This document shows positions 8,471 to 17,153 of a stretch of DNA of 49,568 nt, piece after piece. This DNA is from SABI01 sp964453215. Lineage in GTDB: Bacteria; Spirochaetota; Spirochaetia; Sphaerochaetales; Sphaerochaetaceae. How positions within the stretch are numbered: position 1 is the first letter of the stretch; every line of letters starts with the position of its first letter. The stretch is taken from assembly GCA_964453215.1 (NCBI GenBank), contig CAYVRR010000010.1:1-49568 (forward strand), given 5' to 3'. A model generated the notes under the pieces. It ran no database searches, was not told where the DNA came from, and worked only from the letters and a program-made list of their open reading frames with translations. Position numbers and translations under genes: made by a program.

Positions 8471-9790
8471 CTATAAATTCCTTGCTTTGATACGTCCTTT
8501 ACCGGTGATACCATCTTGGTGGTGCATCTTCATGATGCCCTCAATCTGACTCATAGTATCTAGGTCGACACCAACCATAATGATCAATGAAGTTCCACCG
8601 AGTAACATTGCTACAGATGCTGGGAAGTTAAATAACTTTTGCACTACTGTAGGAATTAAGGCGATAAAGGCAAGAAATAATGCACCTGGTAATACAATAC
8701 GATTTAAGACTTTCGTTAGATACTCTTCAAGTCTTTCTGTTCGTACTCCAGGAACAGACCCACCATTTTCCCTAATTTGTCGAGCCATCTCAATTGGATT
8801 CAACGACACCTGGGTGTAGAAAAATGCGAATGCGATAATCAACAGGGTATAGATGATAAGATAGGGGGCTCCCTGTGGATTGAGCCAATTCGCTGTTGCT
8901 TGCAACCAGCGTACTTCAGGTCCAAGAGATGCAGCAATCTGCAATGGAAATGAGAGTAAAGCTGAAGCAAATATTACTGGAATAACTCCGGAGGGGTTAA
9001 TCTTGAAAGGGATATAAGAGCTTTGAGACCCATACATCTTTCTTCCAACAACACGCTTTGCGTACTGTACCGGAATCTTCCTTTGTCCTCGCTGCTCATA
9101 TACAACTAGTGCAACAACTAGTGCGAACATTGCAAGAACAACTATTACTACAATTGGGTTAAGAATACCAGCTTGAACACTTCTAAAAAGTGTAATAAGA
9201 GCATCTGGAATTCTTGCTACAATACCAGCAAAAATGAGAAGTGAAATCCCATTTCCAACACCACGTGCTGTAATTTGATCACCTACCCATACTAAGAACA
9301 TTGATCCAGTTGTTACACTAAGCATTGCTATAAGTGTAAATGGAAGAGGGGAAAGTGTCATTACATCTGGTATTGAGTTAGCATATACTGTAACTACATA
9401 AGACTGTATTAAACAGACTAAAATAGTCCCGTACCGTGTATATTGTTGAACTTTTTTCCTTCCAGAAGCATCTTCAGTAAGTTTTTTCAAACTAGGAACA
9501 ACCAACATAAGAAGTTGGAAAATAATCTGTGTAGAGATGTAAGGCATAATTCCTAACATAAATACACTAAAGTTTGAGAAAGCTCCACCTGCAAAGAAGT
9601 TAAGATACTCTGTAAGACCAATAGTACTTGAATTACTTTGAGAGAGGAAATAAAGTTTTAACACTTGTGGATCAATTCCAGGGATTGGAATAAAAGCTCC
9701 AATCCTAAAGACTACAAGAAACAAGACCGTCCATGAGATCTTTATTCTGAGTTCATCAATCCTGAACATTTTCACTAAGGAGTTAGACAT
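8471..9790 (-). CDS. secY: Protein translocase subunit SecY
   Basis: 439 residues with ten hydrophobic helices, the usual SecY size. Visible hallmarks are FRIGAFIPIPGID after the first amphipathic segment, the plug region after helix 1, and QRKIPVQYAKRVVGRKMYG in a cytoplasmic loop. It forms the membrane channel for exported proteins, working with SecE (encoded here at 32174-32356) and SecA. Location after rplO and before rpmJ is the standard spc-operon order; adk, map and infA, often found here in other phyla, are absent. Confidence 0.98.
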   Translation of the reverse strand: MSNSLVKMFRIDELRIKISWTVLFLVVFRIGAFIPIPGIDPQVLKLYFLSQSNSSTIGLTEYLNFFAGGAFSNFSVFMLGIMPYISTQIIFQLLMLVVPSLKKLTEDASGRKKVQQYTRYGTILVCLIQSYVVTVYANSIPDVMTLSPLPFTLIAMLSVTTGSMFLVWVGDQITARGVGNGISLLIFAGIVARIPDALITLFRSVQAGILNPIVVIVVLAMFALVVALVVYEQRGQRKIPVQYAKRVVGRKMYGSQSSYIPFKINPSGVIPVIFASALLSFPLQIAASLGPEVRWLQATANWLNPQGAPYLIIYTLLIIAFAFFYTQVSLNPIEMARQIRENGGSVPGVRTERLEEYLTKVLNRIVLPGALFLAFIALIPTVVQKLFNFPASVAMLLGGTSLIIMVGVDLDTMSQIEGIMKMHHQDGITGKGRIKARNL

Positions 9791-9804
9791 CGCAATCCTC
9801 TTTT

Positions 9805-10236
9805 TTATTTAATTTCCCCACCAGCCGATGTAATTAATTCGACTGCAGTTGCAGAGATCTTGAGTCCTTCAAACACCACCTTTTTGGTGAGGCTTCCGTT
9901 AGCAAGCACTTTCACTTTTGCGTTGTGCCCTTTCACAAGATTCTTATCTTTCAAACTCATCACATTTACAATTTCTTTATCTTCAAAGTTTTGAGATATT
10001 GCATCAAGGGAAACAATTTCATATTCATCCTTGAATGGATAGTTAGAGAATCCTCGTCTTGCAATTCTTCTGTACAAAGGCATTTGACCACCTTCGAATC
10101 CAGGACGTACTCCTCCACCACTACGTGAGTTTTGACCATTATGACCGCGACCACAAGTTCTTCCTTTTGAAGAGGAACCTCGACCTACGATAGTTTTTTT
10201 TGTTTTAGCACCAACAGGTGCATTAATTCGTCCCAT
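9805..10236 (-). CDS. rplO: 50S ribosomal protein L15
   Basis: 143 residues beginning MGRINAPVGAKTKKT, with the Gly/Arg-rich N-terminal extension of L15 (CGRGHNGQNSRSGGG). The frame is open to a TTG at 10251, but GAGGAG lies 7 nt before the ATG at 10236, so the shorter form is chosen; this also removes an overlap with rpmD. L15 is a late-assembly 23S rRNA binder. Confidence 0.96.
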   Translation of the reverse strand: MGRINAPVGAKTKKTIVGRGSSSKGRTCGRGHNGQNSRSGGGVRPGFEGGQMPLYRRIARRGFSNYPFKDEYEIVSLDAISQNFEDKEIVNVMSLKDKNLVKGHNAKVKVLANGSLTKKVVFEGLKISATAVELITSAGGEIK

Positions 10237-10237
10237 A

Positions 10238-10426
10238 TTACATCTCCTCAACTTTCACAAGGTGGGAAACTGCTCGAACCATTCCTTTAATTACAGGAGA
10301 TGCATCATGCACAACACTGCTACTAATTCTCTTTAGTCCAAGAGCTTTCACTGTTCTTCTGTGTGCTGGGATTGATCCGATGACACTTTTCACTAATGTT
10401 ACTTTTATTTGTTTTTCTGCAGCCAT
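10238..10426 (-). CDS. rpmD: 50S ribosomal protein L30
   Basis: 62 residues; KQIKVTLVKSVIGSIPAHRRTV matches the L30 core and the length is typical. Its stop is 1 nt before the rplO ATG, and the rplO ribosome-binding site lies inside its last codons, so the two are translationally coupled. Confidence 0.96.
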   Translation of the reverse strand: MAAEKQIKVTLVKSVIGSIPAHRRTVKALGLKRISSSVVHDASPVIKGMVRAVSHLVKVEEM

Positions 10427-10429
10427 TGT

Positions 10430-10936
10430 TTACCCCCACATCTCGCTTAAAGATTTACCACGAGAGGCGGCAAGTTCTTTAGCATCAAAAAGTGATTCAA
10501 GAGCATCAAATGTTGCTTTAACAGTGTTCACACTATTTTTAGATCCAAGAGATTTACTCAGTACATCCTTGATTCCACATGCATCTAATACGTGTCTTAC
10601 AGCTCCTCCAGCAATAACTCCAGTACCTGGAACTGCTGGGCGAAGAAGGACACTCGCACTCTTATAATTACCTACGATTTCGTGTGGAATAGTTGATTTA
10701 GAGAGAGGAATACTTACCATGCTCTCTTTAGCTTTTTCAGCTGCTTTTCGAATTGCTTCGGCAACGTCATTAGCTTTTCCAGCTCCATATCCCACTTTCC
10801 CATTTCTATCACCTACGACAACGAGAGCAGTGAAAGAGAATCTTCTTCCACCCTTAACTACTTTGGAAACTCTGTTTAGTTTGACCAATTTCTCGCTGAT
10901 TTCACTTTCTTGTTTTCTATTTGACCTGTCCACCAT
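10430..10936 (-). CDS. rpsE: 30S ribosomal protein S5
   Basis: 168 residues. Double-stranded RNA-binding-like N-domain with FTALVVVGDRNGKVGYGAGKA, then a C-domain containing LRPAVPGTGVIAGGAVRHVLDACG. S5 sits at the mRNA entry channel and affects decoding fidelity; the loop where spectinomycin-resistance changes occur is in the N-domain. Typical length and position after rplR. Confidence 0.98.
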   Translation of the reverse strand: MVDRSNRKQESEISEKLVKLNRVSKVVKGGRRFSFTALVVVGDRNGKVGYGAGKANDVAEAIRKAAEKAKESMVSIPLSKSTIPHEIVGNYKSASVLLRPAVPGTGVIAGGAVRHVLDACGIKDVLSKSLGSKNSVNTVKATFDALESLFDAKELAASRGKSLSEMWG

Positions 10937-10942
10937 ATCCCC

Positions 10943-11302
10943 CTAGAATTTCACTCCGGCTTTTCTGGCCCCATCGGCAATACTCTTAACAATACCGTGA
11001 AACAGATACCCGTTACGATCAAACACGACTGTATCGATGTTTTTCTCTAATAGTCTCTTTCCCACAATTTCACCAAGTTTAGCTCCATCTTCGACATTAT
11101 TTTTCAAATCTCTTAATGAGGGCTCCATGCTACTTGCTGATACTAGGGTATGACCCGCTAGATCATCAATTACTTGGACGTATAGGTGTGAATTACTTCT
11201 ATACACACTCATTCGAGGTTTGATTGCAGTACCAAATATATGCTTTCTGATATGAACCTTACGTTTTGCACGCTTTCTATTCTTATCTAACACTCTGTTC
11301 AT
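10943..11302 (-). CDS. rplR: 50S ribosomal protein L18
   Basis: 119 residues with a basic N-terminus (KNRKRAKRKVHIRKH), the core motif RMSVYRSNSHLYVQVIDD (here PRMSVYRSN) and the C-terminal FDRNGYLFHGIVKSIADGAR. It binds 5S rRNA together with L5 and L25. Spacing to neighbours is 6 and 13 bp. Confidence 0.98.
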   Translation of the reverse strand: MNRVLDKNRKRAKRKVHIRKHIFGTAIKPRMSVYRSNSHLYVQVIDDLAGHTLVSASSMEPSLRDLKNNVEDGAKLGEIVGKRLLEKNIDTVVFDRNGYLFHGIVKSIADGARKAGVKF

Positions 11303-11315
11303 TTATTCATCCTAC

Positions 11316-11858
11316 CTATTTCTTACCGCCAGACTTACCGACTTTACGTCGAATGACTTCATAATCGTACTTGATTCCTTTCCCTTTATAAGGCTCTGGA
11401 ACTCTAAGTGAACGGATTTCAGAACTCACTTGTCCAACACGTTGTTTGCTGGTTCCCGAAACTATTACAGTAGAGGGATTTTCACATACTATTGTTAAGT
11501 CTTTAGGAATCATATACTCAATCTGGGTAGAATACCCTAGGTTAAGATATAAAATATCCCCTTTTACTTCAGCACGGAACCCTACACCATTAATCTGCAA
11601 TTTCCTAGAAAACCCTGTAGAAACTCCAATAACCATATTTTGGACTAACTGGCGATACAACCCATGAAAAGAACGAGCTGGAATGCTGTCATCTTTTCTT
11701 GTAACAGTAACAGTACTACCATCGATAGCAATCGTTACTTCAGGACGGTAATCTTGAACCAGTTTCCCTTTTGGCCCTTCAGCTGTAATTACACTATCTG
11801 TGACAGTTAATTTCACACCTTTAGGCAACTCTATTGGTAATTTACCTATTCGAGACAT
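11316..11858 (-). CDS. rplF: 50S ribosomal protein L6
   Basis: 180 residues, N-terminus MSRIGKLPIELPKGV and C-terminal PEPYKGKGIKY, both characteristic of L6. Two repeated alpha/beta domains. It binds 23S rRNA near the sarcin-ricin loop and factor-binding site. Lies in the conserved rpsH-rplF-rplR order. Confidence 0.98.
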   Translation of the reverse strand: MSRIGKLPIELPKGVKLTVTDSVITAEGPKGKLVQDYRPEVTIAIDGSTVTVTRKDDSIPARSFHGLYRQLVQNMVIGVSTGFSRKLQINGVGFRAEVKGDILYLNLGYSTQIEYMIPKDLTIVCENPSTVIVSGTSKQRVGQVSSEIRSLRVPEPYKGKGIKYDYEVIRRKVGKSGGKK

Positions 11859-11869
11859 AGTTCACCACC

Positions 11870-12271
11870 TTACCAAATTGTGCAGATCAGCTCACCACCG
11901 ACCTTCTTTTCACTAGCTTTCTTCCCCGTAATAATACCAGTAGAGGTAGAAACAACCACAACACCATACCCATTATATACACGAGGCATATCACGGTAAC
12001 CAGTATAGACTCTTCTACCTGGGGTACTGATTCTATCAATACCATGGAGAACTGGGTTTTGCTTGTCATCATATTTCAAGAACACTCTGATTGTGTTCAC
12101 ACCATCTTTATTCACTACTTTTTTGAAATTCTTCACAAATCCTTCATTTTTCAAGATTTTGATAATCTGAAGTTTCATTTTTGATGTTGGAATTTCTACT
12201 TTTTCATGCTTCGCCATGCTTGCATTTCTAATTTTAGTCAGCATATCGGCAACAGGATCACTTATAGCCAT
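11870..12271 (-). CDS. rpsH: 30S ribosomal protein S8
   Basis: 133 residues. N-terminus ISDPVADMLTKIRNA and C-terminal STSTGIITGKKASEKKVGGE are S8 signatures. It is a primary binder of the 16S central domain and in E. coli the translational repressor of the spc operon; no S8-like target was identified near rplE in this window. Confidence 0.98.
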   Translation of the reverse strand: MAISDPVADMLTKIRNASMAKHEKVEIPTSKMKLQIIKILKNEGFVKNFKKVVNKDGVNTIRVFLKYDDKQNPVLHGIDRISTPGRRVYTGYRDMPRVYNGYGVVVVSTSTGIITGKKASEKKVGGELICTIW

Positions 12272-12280
12272 GTTTATCTC

Positions 12281-12466
12281 CTACCAGCTAGATTTGGTGA
12301 CGCCAGGGATTTGCCCTTCGCTAGCAAGCTTCCGAAAGCAAATTCTGCACATCTCGAATTTCCGCATATACCCACGTGGTCGACCACACACTTTACAGCG
12401 GTTGACCCTTCTGGTACTGAACTTTGGCGTTCTGTTCGCCTTAACGATCAATGATTTTTTAGCCAT
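12281..12466 (-). CDS. rpsN: 30S ribosomal protein S14, zinc-binding type
   Basis: 61 residues, the short zinc-dependent S14 (type Z). C24, C27, C40 and C43 form the zinc ribbon (CKVCGRPRGY then MCRICFRKLA). It sits in the 30S head. Zinc-independent paralogues, if any, lie elsewhere. Confidence 0.97.
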   Translation of the reverse strand: MAKKSLIVKANRTPKFSTRRVNRCKVCGRPRGYMRKFEMCRICFRKLASEGQIPGVTKSSW

Positions 12467-12480
12467 CTTGTCACTCCACC

Positions 12481-13032
12481 TTATTTGGCGAATGGCATGC
12501 CGAGTTTCTTGAGTAAGGCATACCCTTCTTCATCATTCTTGGCCGAAGTCACGATAGCAACGTTCAACCCACTGACGCGTTCAATTTTATCATAATCAAT
12601 TTCAGGGAAAATGATTTGCTCAGTAATTCCAAGCGAATAGTTTCCATGTCCATCAAACGCGTTTGGTTTTACGCCCTTGAAGTCTTTAACACGTGGTAAA
12701 GCTATACCAATAAGACGTTCAAGGAAGAACCACATATTATCACCACGAAGTGTTACTACAGCGCCAATTTCTTGTCCTTGTCGAACTTTGAAGTTAGCAA
12801 TAGATTTACGTGCTTTAGTTTTTACTACGTGTTGACCAGTTATTTGTTCAAGTTCTTTCACAGCTGAATCGAGAAGCTTTTTGTTAACAATAGCCTCACC
12901 AACTCCAATACTCACTGAAACTTTTTCAACTGTAGGAATTTGCATATTTGAAGTATAACCAAATTCTTTCATTAATTCTGGAGCAACTTTTTCTCCATAC
13001 TTTACTTTTAAGTTAGGTACAAATCTTGCCAT
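12481..13032 (-). CDS. rplE: 50S ribosomal protein L5
   Basis: 183 residues; QIPTVEKVSVSIGVGEA, KARKSIANFKVRQG and LRGDNMWFFLERLI are L5 motifs. It binds 5S rRNA and contacts S13 and P-site tRNA. Start overlaps the rplX stop by one base (TAATG), implying coupling. Confidence 0.98.
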   Translation of the reverse strand: MARFVPNLKVKYGEKVAPELMKEFGYTSNMQIPTVEKVSVSIGVGEAIVNKKLLDSAVKELEQITGQHVVKTKARKSIANFKVRQGQEIGAVVTLRGDNMWFFLERLIGIALPRVKDFKGVKPNAFDGHGNYSLGITEQIIFPEIDYDKIERVSGLNVAIVTSAKNDEEGYALLKKLGMPFAK

Positions 13033-13337
13033 TAGATCACCTCTCCGGTTTTCTTAGCGAAACGAACCTTAGCGCCTTTATCATCAAACTTGTAACCGAT
13101 TCTTGTTGTTTCTCCATTCTTCAATAATAGAGCAACATTAGAAACGTGAATTGGAGCTTCGATTTCTTTGATACCACCTTGGTCTTGTTGGTTTTTTTTC
13201 TTCATGGTTTTTTTAACCATGTTGACACCTTGGATAACGACTCTTTGGGTAAGATGATCAACTTTTAATATTTGACCAGTTTTCCCTTTATCTTTTCCTA
13301 CAAGAACCTTGACGTTGTCATTTTTCTTCAGTTTCAT
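13032..13337 (-). CDS. rplX: 50S ribosomal protein L24
   Basis: 101 residues with an N-terminal KOW motif (NDNVKVLVGKDKGKTGQILKV). It is an assembly initiator of the 50S subunit. One-base overlap with rplE; 12 bp after rplN. Confidence 0.97.
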   Translation of the reverse strand: MKLKKNDNVKVLVGKDKGKTGQILKVDHLTQRVVIQGVNMVKKTMKKKNQQDQGGIKEIEAPIHVSNVALLLKNGETTRIGYKFDDKGAKVRFAKKTGEVI

Positions 13338-13349
13338 CTCATTCTTCTC

Positions 13350-13718
13350 CTACAACACTTCCGGCGCTAGGGAGACAATCTTTACATAGCCACTTTCACG
13401 AAGTTCGCGAGCAACTGGCCCAAAGATACGCTTTCCACGCGGGTTATTGTTGGCATCAATGACTACACATGCGTTGTCATCGAACCTGATATAGGTACCG
13501 TCAGGTCTTCGGTATTCTTTTTTAGTGCGGACGATTACCGCCTTCAACACGTCACCTTTTTTAATGGCGCCGTTAGGAAGGGCGTCCTTCACTGCTACGA
13601 CAATAATGTCACCAACTCCAGCACTCATTCTATGGCTTCCACCTAGAACTTTAATACACTGAACTCTTTTGGCACCACTATTGTCTGCTACATTAAGGTA
13701 TGTTTGCATTTGTACCAT
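13350..13718 (-). CDS. rplN: 50S ribosomal protein L14
   Basis: 122 residues, exact family length. MVQMQTYLNVADNSGAKRVQC and the C-terminal FGPVARELRE are L14 signatures. It forms intersubunit contacts and is where the silencing factor RsfS binds in other bacteria. Confidence 0.98.
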   Translation of the reverse strand: MVQMQTYLNVADNSGAKRVQCIKVLGGSHRMSAGVGDIIVVAVKDALPNGAIKKGDVLKAVIVRTKKEYRRPDGTYIRFDDNACVVIDANNNPRGKRIFGPVARELRESGYVKIVSLAPEVL

Positions 13719-13732
13719 GAAATTGCTCCTTA

Positions 13733-13984
13733 CTACTTAGCCCGTTCAATGACCTGTTCAAGACGCCAGCATTTTTCTTTACTGATGGGGCGACATTCAA
13801 CTACACGAACTGTGTCACCAAGTCCTGCATCATTCTTTTCGTCATGCGCTTTCACTTTCTTTGTGACTGTTACATACTTCTTATAGAGTGGATGCAACCT
13901 TCTTGTTGAAACCGACACAACGATAGTTTTATCCATTTTATCGCTGCTTACTACACCGGTATACCGTTTCTTATTAGCTTCCAT
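13733..13984 (-). CDS. rpsQ: 30S ribosomal protein S17
   Basis: 83 residues starting MEANKKRYTGVVSSDKMDKT. The frame is open to a TTG at 13993, but that codon lies almost on top of the GTGAGG ribosome-binding site, which is about 10 nt before the ATG at 13984, so the ATG is preferred. S17 is an OB-fold binder of 16S helix 11. Confidence 0.95.
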   Translation of the reverse strand: MEANKKRYTGVVSSDKMDKTIVVSVSTRRLHPLYKKYVTVTKKVKAHDEKNDAGLGDTVRVVECRPISKEKCWRLEQVIERAK

Positions 13985-14000
13985 TAGATACAAACCTCAC

Positions 14001-14207
14001 TTATTTAGAATTCTGGCGTATGCCAAGAGCATACTCATGAATGAGGGTATTAAGGCGAGCGATATTCCGTTTAGTAGTTCTCACTGCTAATGGATTTTCG
14101 ACATGACCAAGAACCTTTGCCATTCTTAAATCTAATGCTTCTTTACGGAGCTTTTCTCTCTTGGCGACCAACTCTGCATAGGTTAAATCTTTATATGAAT
14201 TTTTCAT
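14001..14207 (-). CDS. rpmC: 50S ribosomal protein L29
   Basis: 68 residues, two-helix protein with LTYAELVAKREKLRKEALDL and the RTTKRNIARL motif. It sits near the peptide exit tunnel. Begins 3 bp after the rplP stop. Confidence 0.96.
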   Translation of the reverse strand: MKNSYKDLTYAELVAKREKLRKEALDLRMAKVLGHVENPLAVRTTKRNIARLNTLIHEYALGIRQNSK

Positions 14208-14210
14208 ATC

Positions 14211-14627
14211 CTACTCCACTTCTCTTCTGGTGACAAACTTGGTCTTAATAGGAAGTTTAGAAGCTGCAAGTAATAATGCTTCTCGAGCCAAGGCTTCATC
14301 TACGCCACCCATTTCAAACATTAAGGCACCAGTTTTTACTACAGCAACCCAGCCCTCTGGATTTCCTTTCCCTTTACCCTGTCTTGTTTCAGCAGGTTTT
14401 TTGGTATAAGGCATGTCAGGGAATATCCTGATCCAGACTTTACCACCACGTTTGATGTGACGGGTCATTGCAATACGAGCTGCTTCTATTTGGCGGTTGG
14501 TAATCCATCTAGGTTCCAACGCCATAAGGCCAAACTCTCCGAATGCAAGGTAATTTCCTCGATGTGCAACACCGTCTCTTTTACCTCTTTGTCGTTTCCT
14601 GTATTTAATTCTTTTTGGACTCAGCAT
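14211..14627 (-). CDS. rplP: 50S ribosomal protein L16
   Basis: 138 residues beginning MLSPKRIKYRKRQRGK, with WITNRQIEAARIAMTRHIKRGG and MPYTKKPAETRQGKGKG. L16 contacts the peptidyl-transferase and A-site tRNA region. Standard position between rpsC and rpmC. Confidence 0.98.
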   Translation of the reverse strand: MLSPKRIKYRKRQRGKRDGVAHRGNYLAFGEFGLMALEPRWITNRQIEAARIAMTRHIKRGGKVWIRIFPDMPYTKKPAETRQGKGKGNPEGWVAVVKTGALMFEMGGVDEALAREALLLAASKLPIKTKFVTRREVE

Positions 14628-14633
14628 GATGTA

Positions 14634-15347
14634 CTAACTCCTATTATCAACGTTCTGAGCCTTCTCACGCGCACTTTTACGCACTAGAAGTCCAGCATCA
14701 TTTTTATTCGATTTATCGAGTATCTCACCATTGTACACCCATACTTTCACACCAATAATACCAAAGGTTGTATTTGCTTGAGCAAATCCATAATCGATGT
14801 CACTTCTGAGGGTATGAAGTGGAATTCTTCCATCTTTCAACCACTCTGATCCAGCGATTTCCTTTCCGCCTAAACGTCCAGATACTTTGATTTTTATTCC
14901 CTGAGCACCAGCTTGCATAGCTTTACTAATAGCCATCTTAAGAGCTCTTCTGTGTGAACCACGGTTTGTAAGTTGACGAGCTACATTAGCTGCAACAAGC
15001 TGAGCATCAGCTTCAGGTTTTTTGATCTCTTTGATCTTTATTTGAACCTTTTTATCGGTTAAACCTTGAAGTCTAGCACCAAGCTTCTCTACATTAGACC
15101 CTTTAGCACCAATTATAATTCCAGGCCGACTTGTTGAAATAGTGAGAGAAACCCTTTGTGGTTTTCTTACAATCTCAATATCTGCTATCTCTGCACCTTG
15201 CACTTCAGGACAAGTGAGAAGCACCTTTCTGAGTTTTAAGTCTTCATGAAGGGTTTGTGCATATTCTCTAGGATCAACATACCATTTTGATTTCCAGGTC
15301 TTGTTGATTCCCAACCTTAGTCCAATTGGATTTACTTTTTGACCCAT
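14634..15347 (-). CDS. rpsC: 30S ribosomal protein S3
   Basis: 237 residues. MGQKVNPIGLRLG N-terminus, KH domain with SRPGIIIGAKGSNVEKL, and a C-domain with GVKVWVYNGEIL. It lines the mRNA entry tunnel and has helicase-related function with S4 and S5. Its ATG is directly adjacent to the rplV stop. Confidence 0.98.
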   Translation of the reverse strand: MGQKVNPIGLRLGINKTWKSKWYVDPREYAQTLHEDLKLRKVLLTCPEVQGAEIADIEIVRKPQRVSLTISTSRPGIIIGAKGSNVEKLGARLQGLTDKKVQIKIKEIKKPEADAQLVAANVARQLTNRGSHRRALKMAISKAMQAGAQGIKIKVSGRLGGKEIAGSEWLKDGRIPLHTLRSDIDYGFAQANTTFGIIGVKVWVYNGEILDKSNKNDAGLLVRKSAREKAQNVDNRS

Positions 15348-15704
15348 TTACATACCCACCTTTTCATCAAGCACTACAGTAATATGACACTGTCTTTTTA
15401 AGAGAATATCACGTCTACCGTGACTTCTAGGCCATACTCGCTTCATGCGAGGACCATCATCTACAAAAAGCTGTGAAATTACCAATTGCTCTTCATCAAG
15501 TTTTTTATTCAGGTTCATAGCGTTTGCTGCTGCTGATTGTACTACTTTCTTAATAAGGATTGCCCCTTTTTGAGGAAGTGCATCTAAAATCGCAATAGCA
15601 TCCACATAGGATCTATTTCTCACCAAGTCGGCAACAGGGCGGACTTTGGAGGGTGAAGAGGGTAAGTATTTAGCAACTGCTTTAAAACCTTTCTTTTCTT
15701 CCAT
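15348..15704 (-). CDS. rplV: 50S ribosomal protein L22
   Basis: 118 residues. AKYLPSSPSKVRPVADLVR and the C-terminal beta-hairpin region around GPRMKRVWPRSHGR, which lines the nascent-peptide tunnel, are intact; no deletion of the macrolide-resistance type is apparent. Confidence 0.97.
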   Translation of the reverse strand: MEEKKGFKAVAKYLPSSPSKVRPVADLVRNRSYVDAIAILDALPQKGAILIKKVVQSAAANAMNLNKKLDEEQLVISQLFVDDGPRMKRVWPRSHGRRDILLKRQCHITVVLDEKVGM

Positions 15705-15716
15705 ATTCTACACCTA

Positions 15717-15995
15717 CTACCTTCTACCTTTCTTATCACTACCAGCATGACCTCGGAACAATCTTGTTGGTGAAAATTCACCTAGTTTGTGTCCTACCAA
15801 GTTCTCAGTAACAAATACTGGAACCCAAGTCTTACCGTTATAGACAGAAATAGTATACCCAACCATCTCGGGGATGATCGTAGAAGTGCGTGAATACGTC
15901 TTGATCATAGCTTTCTTACCCGATTTGTTGGATTCTGTAATCCTTTTGTAGAGTTTTTTCTCAATAAAAGGACCTTTTTTGATTGACCTAGCCAC
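15717..15995 (-). CDS. rpsS: 30S ribosomal protein S19
   Basis: 92 residues, exact family length. MARSIKKGPFIEKKL, STIIPEMVGYTISVYNG and HKLGEFSPTR are S19 signatures. It forms a head complex with S13. Confidence 0.98.
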   Translation of the reverse strand: MARSIKKGPFIEKKLYKRITESNKSGKKAMIKTYSRTSTIIPEMVGYTISVYNGKTWVPVFVTENLVGHKLGEFSPTRLFRGHAGSDKKGRR

Positions 15996-16006
15996 TTTCT
16001 CTACTC

Positions 16007-16831
16007 CTACTTACGCTTTTTCACGATGAAACTACCCGAAGGCTTTTTCTTACTTCGTGTCTTATGACCTTTAGTTTGAACTCCCCATGGGGTAACAGGG
16101 TGACGCCCGCCGGCTGTCTTACCTTCACCACCACCATGTGGGTGATCTACTGGGTTCATAACTACACCACGAACTTTTGGACGCCGACCGAGCCATCTAG
16201 CTCTTCCAGCTTTCCCCAACGTTACGTTCATGTGGTCATCATTACCCAATGATCCTAAAGTTGCCGTACATTCAGCAAACACCATTCGCATTTCACCTGA
16301 AGGGAGTTTGAGAGTAACATAGTCGCCCTCTTTAGCAACAATTGTAGCTCCTAAACCAGCACTTCTTACTAACTGTCCACCTCGGCCTAACTGCAATTCA
16401 ACATTGTGAACTGTCAAACCAAGTGGAATGTTACGAAGTGGAAGAGCATTCCCAACTTCTAAAGGAGCTTGTGGGCCACTAACAACAGTGGTTCCAACTT
16501 TTATCCCTTTAGGAGCTAAAATATATCTCTTTTCCCCATCAACATAGAAGACTAATGCAATATTTGCGCTTCTATTAGGATCATATTCAATAGTCTTTAC
16601 AGTCCCAGGTATACCAATTTTATCTCTTTTAAAATCGATAATACGATAAGCTCTTTTATGACCACCACCACGACGTCTTACACTAATTCGACCAAATGTA
16701 TCGCGACCAGCATTCTTGCTAAGCTTAGTGGTTAAAGACTTTTCGCTTCTATTTGTTGTCAAATCATCAAACACCAATGTTGTCTTCTGGCGCAACCCAG
16801 GAGTGTATGGTTTGTATTTCTTTATTGCCAT
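16007..16831 (-). CDS. rplB: 50S ribosomal protein L2
   Basis: 274 residues. It contains the RNA-binding core and the conserved VMNPVDHPHGGGEGK loop with the His needed near the peptidyl-transferase centre. It is essential for subunit association. The basic C-terminus ends KKPSGSFIVKKRK. Confidence 0.98.
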   Translation of the reverse strand: MAIKKYKPYTPGLRQKTTLVFDDLTTNRSEKSLTTKLSKNAGRDTFGRISVRRRGGGHKRAYRIIDFKRDKIGIPGTVKTIEYDPNRSANIALVFYVDGEKRYILAPKGIKVGTTVVSGPQAPLEVGNALPLRNIPLGLTVHNVELQLGRGGQLVRSAGLGATIVAKEGDYVTLKLPSGEMRMVFAECTATLGSLGNDDHMNVTLGKAGRARWLGRRPKVRGVVMNPVDHPHGGGEGKTAGGRHPVTPWGVQTKGHKTRSKKKPSGSFIVKKRK

Positions 16832-16840
16832 GTCTCTCTC

Positions 16841-17143
16841 CTATAGTCCTTCTACGGCCTGAATGACATCACCTTTGCTTAAAGTGACGATTGCCTTCTT
16901 CCAATCTCCGGTATTACCTAAAATATGACCACCCTTACCGCGTGTATATTTTGGTTTACCTTTCACAGACACGATACTTACTTTAGTAGGGGTGACGTTG
17001 AACAACTCTTTTACTGCTGAAGCAATTTGGAATTTATTAGCTCTCACATCTACTTTGAACGTGTACTTCTTTTCTACTAACTCCCTGGCAATATTAGACT
17101 TTTCAGTCAGCACAGGTTGTATGATTACTTGATCTGCTCTCAC
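16841..17143 (-). CDS. rplW: 50S ribosomal protein L23
   Basis: 100 residues starting (GTG) MRADQVIIQPVLTEKSN. The frame extends to another GTG at 17164 that would overlap rplD; the internal GTG at 17143 is chosen because AAGAGG lies 6 nt before it and because L23 normally begins here. L23 surrounds the tunnel exit and is the docking site for trigger factor and SRP. Confidence 0.94.
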   Translation of the reverse strand: MRADQVIIQPVLTEKSNIARELVEKKYTFKVDVRANKFQIASAVKELFNVTPTKVSIVSVKGKPKYTRGKGGHILGNTGDWKKAIVTLSKGDVIQAVEGL

Positions 17144-17153
17144 GTTACACCTC

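Noticed and set aside
8277..8549. Plus-strand frame across the rpmJ region
   Set aside because: It is antisense to rpmJ and the ends of rpsM and secY; the L36 gene explains this stretch.
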